Assembly (NCBI GenBank): GCA_900323505.1
Contig: OOIN01000025.1
Location: 248,001-312,000 of the forward strand
From: Ustilago trichophora
Taxonomy: Eukaryota; Basidiomycota; Ustilaginomycetes; Ustilaginales; Ustilaginaceae
Reading direction: 5' to 3'
Length of the DNA stretch: 64,000 bases
The notes beneath the pieces are model-generated. The model was not told where the DNA came from. It was given only the letters and a program-made list of their open reading frames with translations, and searched no databases. A program made the translations under genes and the position numbers. The first letter of the stretch is position 1. Each line of letters begins with the position of its first letter. Positions 60,727 through 64,000 of this stretch are shown here, piece by piece.

Positions 60727-61346
60727 TTTACAAGATGTTACATCTTTCACTGTCGCGCGAGACTCTGGCATCACAGAATGAGCCCGATCGATAGATTAAT
60801 TGTAGCAATGAATCGGCACAATTTTTTTTTTGCAGATTCGTCAGAGAGGCAGAAATCGCTCTCTTCTTTTTCTTCTGTGCAGTGGCGTCAGATGTTGCGT
60901 TGGGGAGCAAATTCAACTGCAGACGGCGACGTCAAAGTTGAGACAATTTCGTTAAAATGCTTTTTGTTGGTGTGATCTTTTTCTTCTCAAAGCGACGCTT
61001 TCTTCAGAAACTGTGCGTCGTTGCAACTACAGTACATCCTCTGTTCAAAGTGGGACCACGCAAAAAAAAAAGATATCGTCTCCTCCTCCTCCTTCTCTCC
61101 ACACCTGCGACCCTGGTTTCCTTCTTCTTTTTCTTCTTCTTATTCATCAGCATTGCTCCATTCGTGCTGTACTTCACGCCATCGTTTCTCTTCTTCGTGC
61201 TTGGCATATCAGACTCGCTTCCCCTTACCAATACCGCCCACGGATTCGATTGCACACTCGTATCTTGATTCTGAGAGAATCTACTTTCCTACACCACATC
61301 CAACGTTTCGCCTCTATCTCAGCCTCTTGCGCTCACATCATACACA

Positions 61347-62663
61347 ATGGCTACCGCAGCAGACGCCGCAGAGGCCAACATTCAGATCTGGAAGGTCAAG
61401 AAGCTCGTCAAGCAGCTCGATGCTGCTCGCGGTGCCGGTACCTCGATGATCTCGCTCATCCTTCCACCCAAATCCCAGATCTCCCAAGCATCCAACATGT
61501 TGACCCAGGAGTACGGTACCGCCTCCAACATCAAGTCGCGTGTCAACCGTCTCTCCGTTCTTGCCGCCATCACCTCCACACAGCAGCGTCTCAAGCTCTA
61601 CAACAGGGTACCCGACAACGGTCTCGTCGTATACTGCGGTACCATCCTCACAGACGAAGGCAAGGAGAAAAAGGTCAACTTTTCCTTTGAACCCTTCAAG
61701 CCCATCAACACCTCTCTCTACCTCTGCGACAACAAGTTCCACACCGAGGCGCTAAGCGAGCTCCTCGAGGCCGACGCCAAGTTTGGCTTCATCGTCATGG
61801 ACGGTAACGGTTCGCTCTTTGGTACTCTCTCCGGTAACACCCGTACCGTCCTTCAGAAGCTCTCGGTCGACTTGCCAAAGAAGCACGGTCGTGGTGGTCA
61901 GTCCGCGCTCCGTTTCGCACGTCTTCGTGAGGAAGCCCGTCACAACTACGTCCGCAAAATCGCAGAATTGTCCACCCAGCACTTTATCACCGACAACAAG
62001 TGCAACGTCGCCGGTCTCGTCCTTGCCGGTTCCGCCGATTTCAAGACCGAGCTCAGTCAGTCCGACATGTTCGACTACCGTCTTCAGCCCAAGATTGTCA
62101 AGATTGTCGATGTATCGTACGGTGGAGAGAACGGTTTCAACCAGGCTATCGAGTTGGCTGCCGAGACGCTGTCCAACGTCAAGTTTGTTCAGGAGAAGAA
62201 GTTGATCCAAAAGTACTTTGACGAAATCTCGATGGAGACCGGAAAGTACTGCTTCGGTCTCGACGACACGTTCAAGGCGTTGGACCTCGGTGCCGTCGAA
62301 ACTTTGATCGTTTGGGAGAACCTCGACGTCACTCGCTTCGTCCTCAAGGACAGCGAGGGAAGCCAACACATCCTCATGCTCACCAAGGAACAGGAGAAGG
62401 ACCGCACCCGCTTCATGGACCGCGCTACCGGCGAGGCAATGGAACAGGTCGAAGATCCCATGCCGCTCCTCGAGTGGTTGGCAGAGAACTACCGTCAGTT
62501 CGGTACCAACCTCGAATTCGTCACCGATCGATCGCAAGAGGGTATGCAGTTCTGCAAGGGTTTCGGTGGTATCGGTGGCATTCTCCGATACAAGGTTGCC
62601 TTTGAGGACATGGCCGTCTTTGAAGACGAAGACGAGTTCATGAGCGATGACTCGGATGACTAA
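61347..62663 (+). CDS. SUP45: Eukaryotic peptide chain release factor eRF1
   Basis: Recognises all three stop codons in the ribosomal A site and triggers peptide release with eRF3. The 438-residue product matches the family length (437 in yeast and human). The stop-codon reading motifs are NIKS (61-64) and YLCDNKF (125-131). The catalytic GGQ is at 183-185 in [11 protein letters not shown]. The C-terminal domain ends in the usual acidic tail ([13 protein letters not shown]). All motifs are canonical, in agreement with the standard code used by the other genes. The single exon is preceded by a C/T-rich leader. The codon choice is strongly C-ending, as expected for a highly expressed gene. Confidence 0.98.
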   Translation: MATAADAAEANIQIWKVKKLVKQLDAARGAGTSMISLILPPKSQISQASNMLTQEYGTASNIKSRVNRLSVLAAITSTQQRLKLYNRVPDNGLVVYCGTILTDEGKEKKVNFSFEPFKPINTSLYLCDNKFHTEALSELLEADAKFGFIVMDGNGSLFGTLSGNTRTVLQKLSVDLPKKHGRGGQSALRFARLREEARHNYVRKIAELSTQHFITDNKCNVAGLVLAGSADFKTELSQSDMFDYRLQPKIVKIVDVSYGGENGFNQAIELAAETLSNVKFVQEKKLIQKYFDEISMETGKYCFGLDDTFKALDLGAVETLIVWENLDVTRFVLKDSEGSQHILMLTKEQEKDRTRFMDRATGEAMEQVEDPMPLLEWLAENYRQFGTNLEFVTDRSQEGMQFCKGFGGIGGILRYKVAFEDMAVFEDEDEFMSDDSDD

Positions 62664-63055
62664 ATGCATAGCATAGATACATTTTTGTCAGCTCGGCGAC
62701 GATACCCTTGCTTTCACAGCTGCACCGCACTACTTCGCGCCAGGCGGACATATTCCCTTTCCCCCCAACCCCAAAAAGCAGAGCATCTTGCGCCCCCTAG
62801 AGGTTGGTTTTTGTTCTGTACGCACTTTCCCACACCTTTCTTCCTCTGTTTCATAGCGCATGTCATTTTTATTCAGCTTCACATTCTTGTTTTGTGTGAT
62901 TGACAATCTCAACCTCGTTTGAAAGAGCACAAGTCAGTGTGTGGGAGTTGTGTGACTTTTCGAGTTCTGCCTGCTTGTCGATTCATGGGTACTTGTACAT
63001 TCTCAAGGACTATCTATTCTAGAACAAGTGACAAAGTGGGAAGAGGGGGGTGGGT
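62664..63055. other. Convergent intergenic spacer eRF1 / Trm140-like
   Basis: About 390 bases with the two 3' UTRs. No other feature is seen. Confidence 0.4.
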
Positions 63056-64000
63056 TTAGGCCTTGTTGAGAAGCTGGAACTTGGCCTGGAGCCAAACTCG
63101 GTACATCTGTTTCCTTTCCTTTCTGTTGACGATCAATCTTCGATCGATAGCCATTTGATTTGTTGCAAAATCGTAACTTTTCTTTTCACTCTCCTTTTTT
63201 TGGTCGACGTTTTTCCCTTCGATCGTCTGCTCGACTTCTGTCACCTCTCCACCGTCTTGATCTGCAATGGTGGTTGTAGTGGTACTCTGCGGTTCGGCAT
63301 TGAAGATGTGGAAGAGTTCCTCCGGTTCGAAAAAGTAGACCCTGGTTCCATCTCCTCGGAGGTAAAAATTGTCTTGCAACATTCTACGTTTCTTGAAGCG
63401 CAATTGGGGTAGATCGTAACGTCCGTAATCGCGGAATAGCACCGTTCCACCAGGTTTGAGAAGCGTACGGATGTTGATGATGGCTTGCTTCCATTCTCTG
63501 GGGTGAAGGGCGGAGAATACAAAGATGAGGACGATGATGTCTACACTCTGTGGTTCGAGGCCTTGGGGGAGATGGATGGGCGAGCTGAGATCCCATACTG
63601 TGGACGAGCAGAAAGCGTCGGATGGAGGATTGGTGTAAAGAGGATTGGAACGGACGACGCCAACTGCTTCCGAGCTATAGTCGCATGCATGGATGCGCAG
63701 TTTGGGATTCTTGTTGATCTCGAGAAGCGGGAATACGGTATTTCCTGCACCACAACCAACTTCCAACACCGTCTTGTCACCAGCATCTTGCAAAGTGGTC
63801 TCGACGAGCTCTGGAAATTCCAAGTGCAACCACTTCCTGTCCTTGAAGAATCGATTCTCGTGCGCACTGTAGAATGTGTCCCAATAGCCCGCTGGCTTGG
63901 AATGAAACTCTTCAGCCTCTTCCAGCGAGAGCTTGGTCTCGGCTTGACGCGCGAGCGTGGCAGCAACGGCTTCGTAGTGAGACGAAGGCGGAACCACGTG
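63056..64000 (-). CDS. TRM140: tRNA N3-methylcytidine methyltransferase, Trm140/METTL2-like (N-terminus off the window)
   Basis: A SAM-dependent enzyme that makes m3C32 in the anticodon loop of tRNA-Thr or tRNA-Ser. The frame is open through base 64000 with no ATG visible, so the N-terminus lies outside. About 314 residues are seen. KPAGYWDTFYSAHENRFFKD and RKWLHLEFPEL are the family entry block. VLEVGCGAGNTVFPLL is SAM motif I. HACDYSSEAV, then IVLIFVFSALHP, then GTVLFRDYGRYDLPQLRFKK follow. NFYLRGDGTRVYFFEPEEL closes the fold. YDLPQLRFKK with RGDGTRVYFF is closer to METTL2/Trm140 than to METTL6/Trm141. The C-terminus ends shortly after RLIVNRKERKQMYRVWLQAK, as in the family. Confidence 0.92.
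   Translation of the reverse strand, partial: HVVPPSSHYEAVAATLARQAETKLSLEEAEEFHSKPAGYWDTFYSAHENRFFKDRKWLHLEFPELVETTLQDAGDKTVLEVGCGAGNTVFPLLEINKNPKLRIHACDYSSEAVGVVRSNPLYTNPPSDAFCSSTVWDLSSPIHLPQGLEPQSVDIIVLIFVFSALHPREWKQAIINIRTLLKPGGTVLFRDYGRYDLPQLRFKKRRMLQDNFYLRGDGTRVYFFEPEELFHIFNAEPQSTTTTTIADQDGGEVTEVEQTIEGKNVDQKKESEKKSYDFATNQMAIDRRLIVNRKERKQMYRVWLQAKFQLLNKA

Larger units (their letters stand above)
60135..61346. promoter_or_regulatory. Divergent region PEX1 / eRF1 with pyrimidine repeats
   Basis: About 1.2 kb. It includes a GAG-rich repeat near 60250-60280, a TACTGTACTGTACAG stretch (60541-60555, preceded by TACTGTACAA), a CTTTCT hexamer array and a long T-run, listed separately, and C/T-rich leader DNA before eRF1. 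No gene is seen. Confidence 0.45.

Noticed and set aside
61752..62669. A 305-codon minus-strand frame opposite eRF1
   Set aside because: A codon-bias shadow of a highly expressed gene.

Overview
The window is nuclear DNA of a fungus, most probably a smut or close relative (Ustilaginomycotina, Basidiomycota). The reasons are a run of intron-poor fungal housekeeping genes, long uninterrupted frames (one of about 9.4 kb), short GTAAGT-type introns confined to a few small genes, many C/T-rich and microsatellite promoters, and a smut-like protein set. The species cannot be fixed from the sequence alone. I count 20 protein-coding genes, two of them cut by the window edges, plus one decayed retrotransposon gag. 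I found no rRNA, tRNA, CRISPR array or plasmid feature.

Layout, left to right. 1-802 (-): start of an unrecognised gene leaving the window. 1721-5437 (+): COPI coat alpha subunit. 5947-9060 (+): CCZ1, half of the Mon1-Ccz1 Rab7 exchange factor. 10637-13855 (+): mitochondrial glycine decarboxylase P protein. 14884-16104 (-): di-iron sterol/fatty-acid hydroxylase family protein. 18014-27454 (-): TEL1/ATM kinase in one exon. 28249-29646 (+): prephenate dehydrogenase TYR1. 29760-30547 (-): SNRNP27-like tri-snRNP protein, two exons. 30921-31643 (+): NDUFB4/B15-like complex I subunit, four exons. 31960-34092 (-): disordered protein with a C-terminal PX domain. 35109-36551 (+): secreted GH27 alpha-galactosidase. 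36837-37884 (-): GPI-anchored CFEM protein, two exons. 38314-39190 (-): gag fossil. 39769-41445 (-): amino-acid permease. 42995-43909 (+): DUF1989 protein. 44363-44751 (+): copper chaperone ATX1, three exons. 44946-48869 (-): PRP16 helicase. 49871-51829 (+): cytochrome P450. 52221-53159 (-): fungal perilipin-like protein. 56643-60134 (-): PEX1. 61347-62663 (+): eRF1. 63056-64000 (-): Trm140/METTL2-like tRNA methyltransferase, N-terminus cut off.

The genes mostly serve unrelated core processes: membrane traffic, glycine and tyrosine metabolism, DNA-damage signalling, splicing, respiration, peroxisome import, translation termination and tRNA modification. I see no biosynthetic cluster, defence island or mobile cargo system. 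The accessory part is about 34-43 kb: extracellular sugar hydrolysis, a cell-surface CFEM protein, a gag relic, and a divergent permease/DUF1989 pair separated by GATA-type motifs that suggest nitrogen control.

The least ordinary signals are these. A cluster of nested hairpins lies at 14253-14450. A palindrome, TACTGTACAGTA, is repeated three times upstream of the glycine decarboxylase gene. In two genes intron retention would give a defined alternative protein: SNRNP27, whose stop codon sits inside the splice donor, and the CFEM gene, where retention would remove the eighth cysteine and the GPI anchor. Four spliced genes were reconstructed by matching exon ends to family sequence. I did not find a clearly new biological system.
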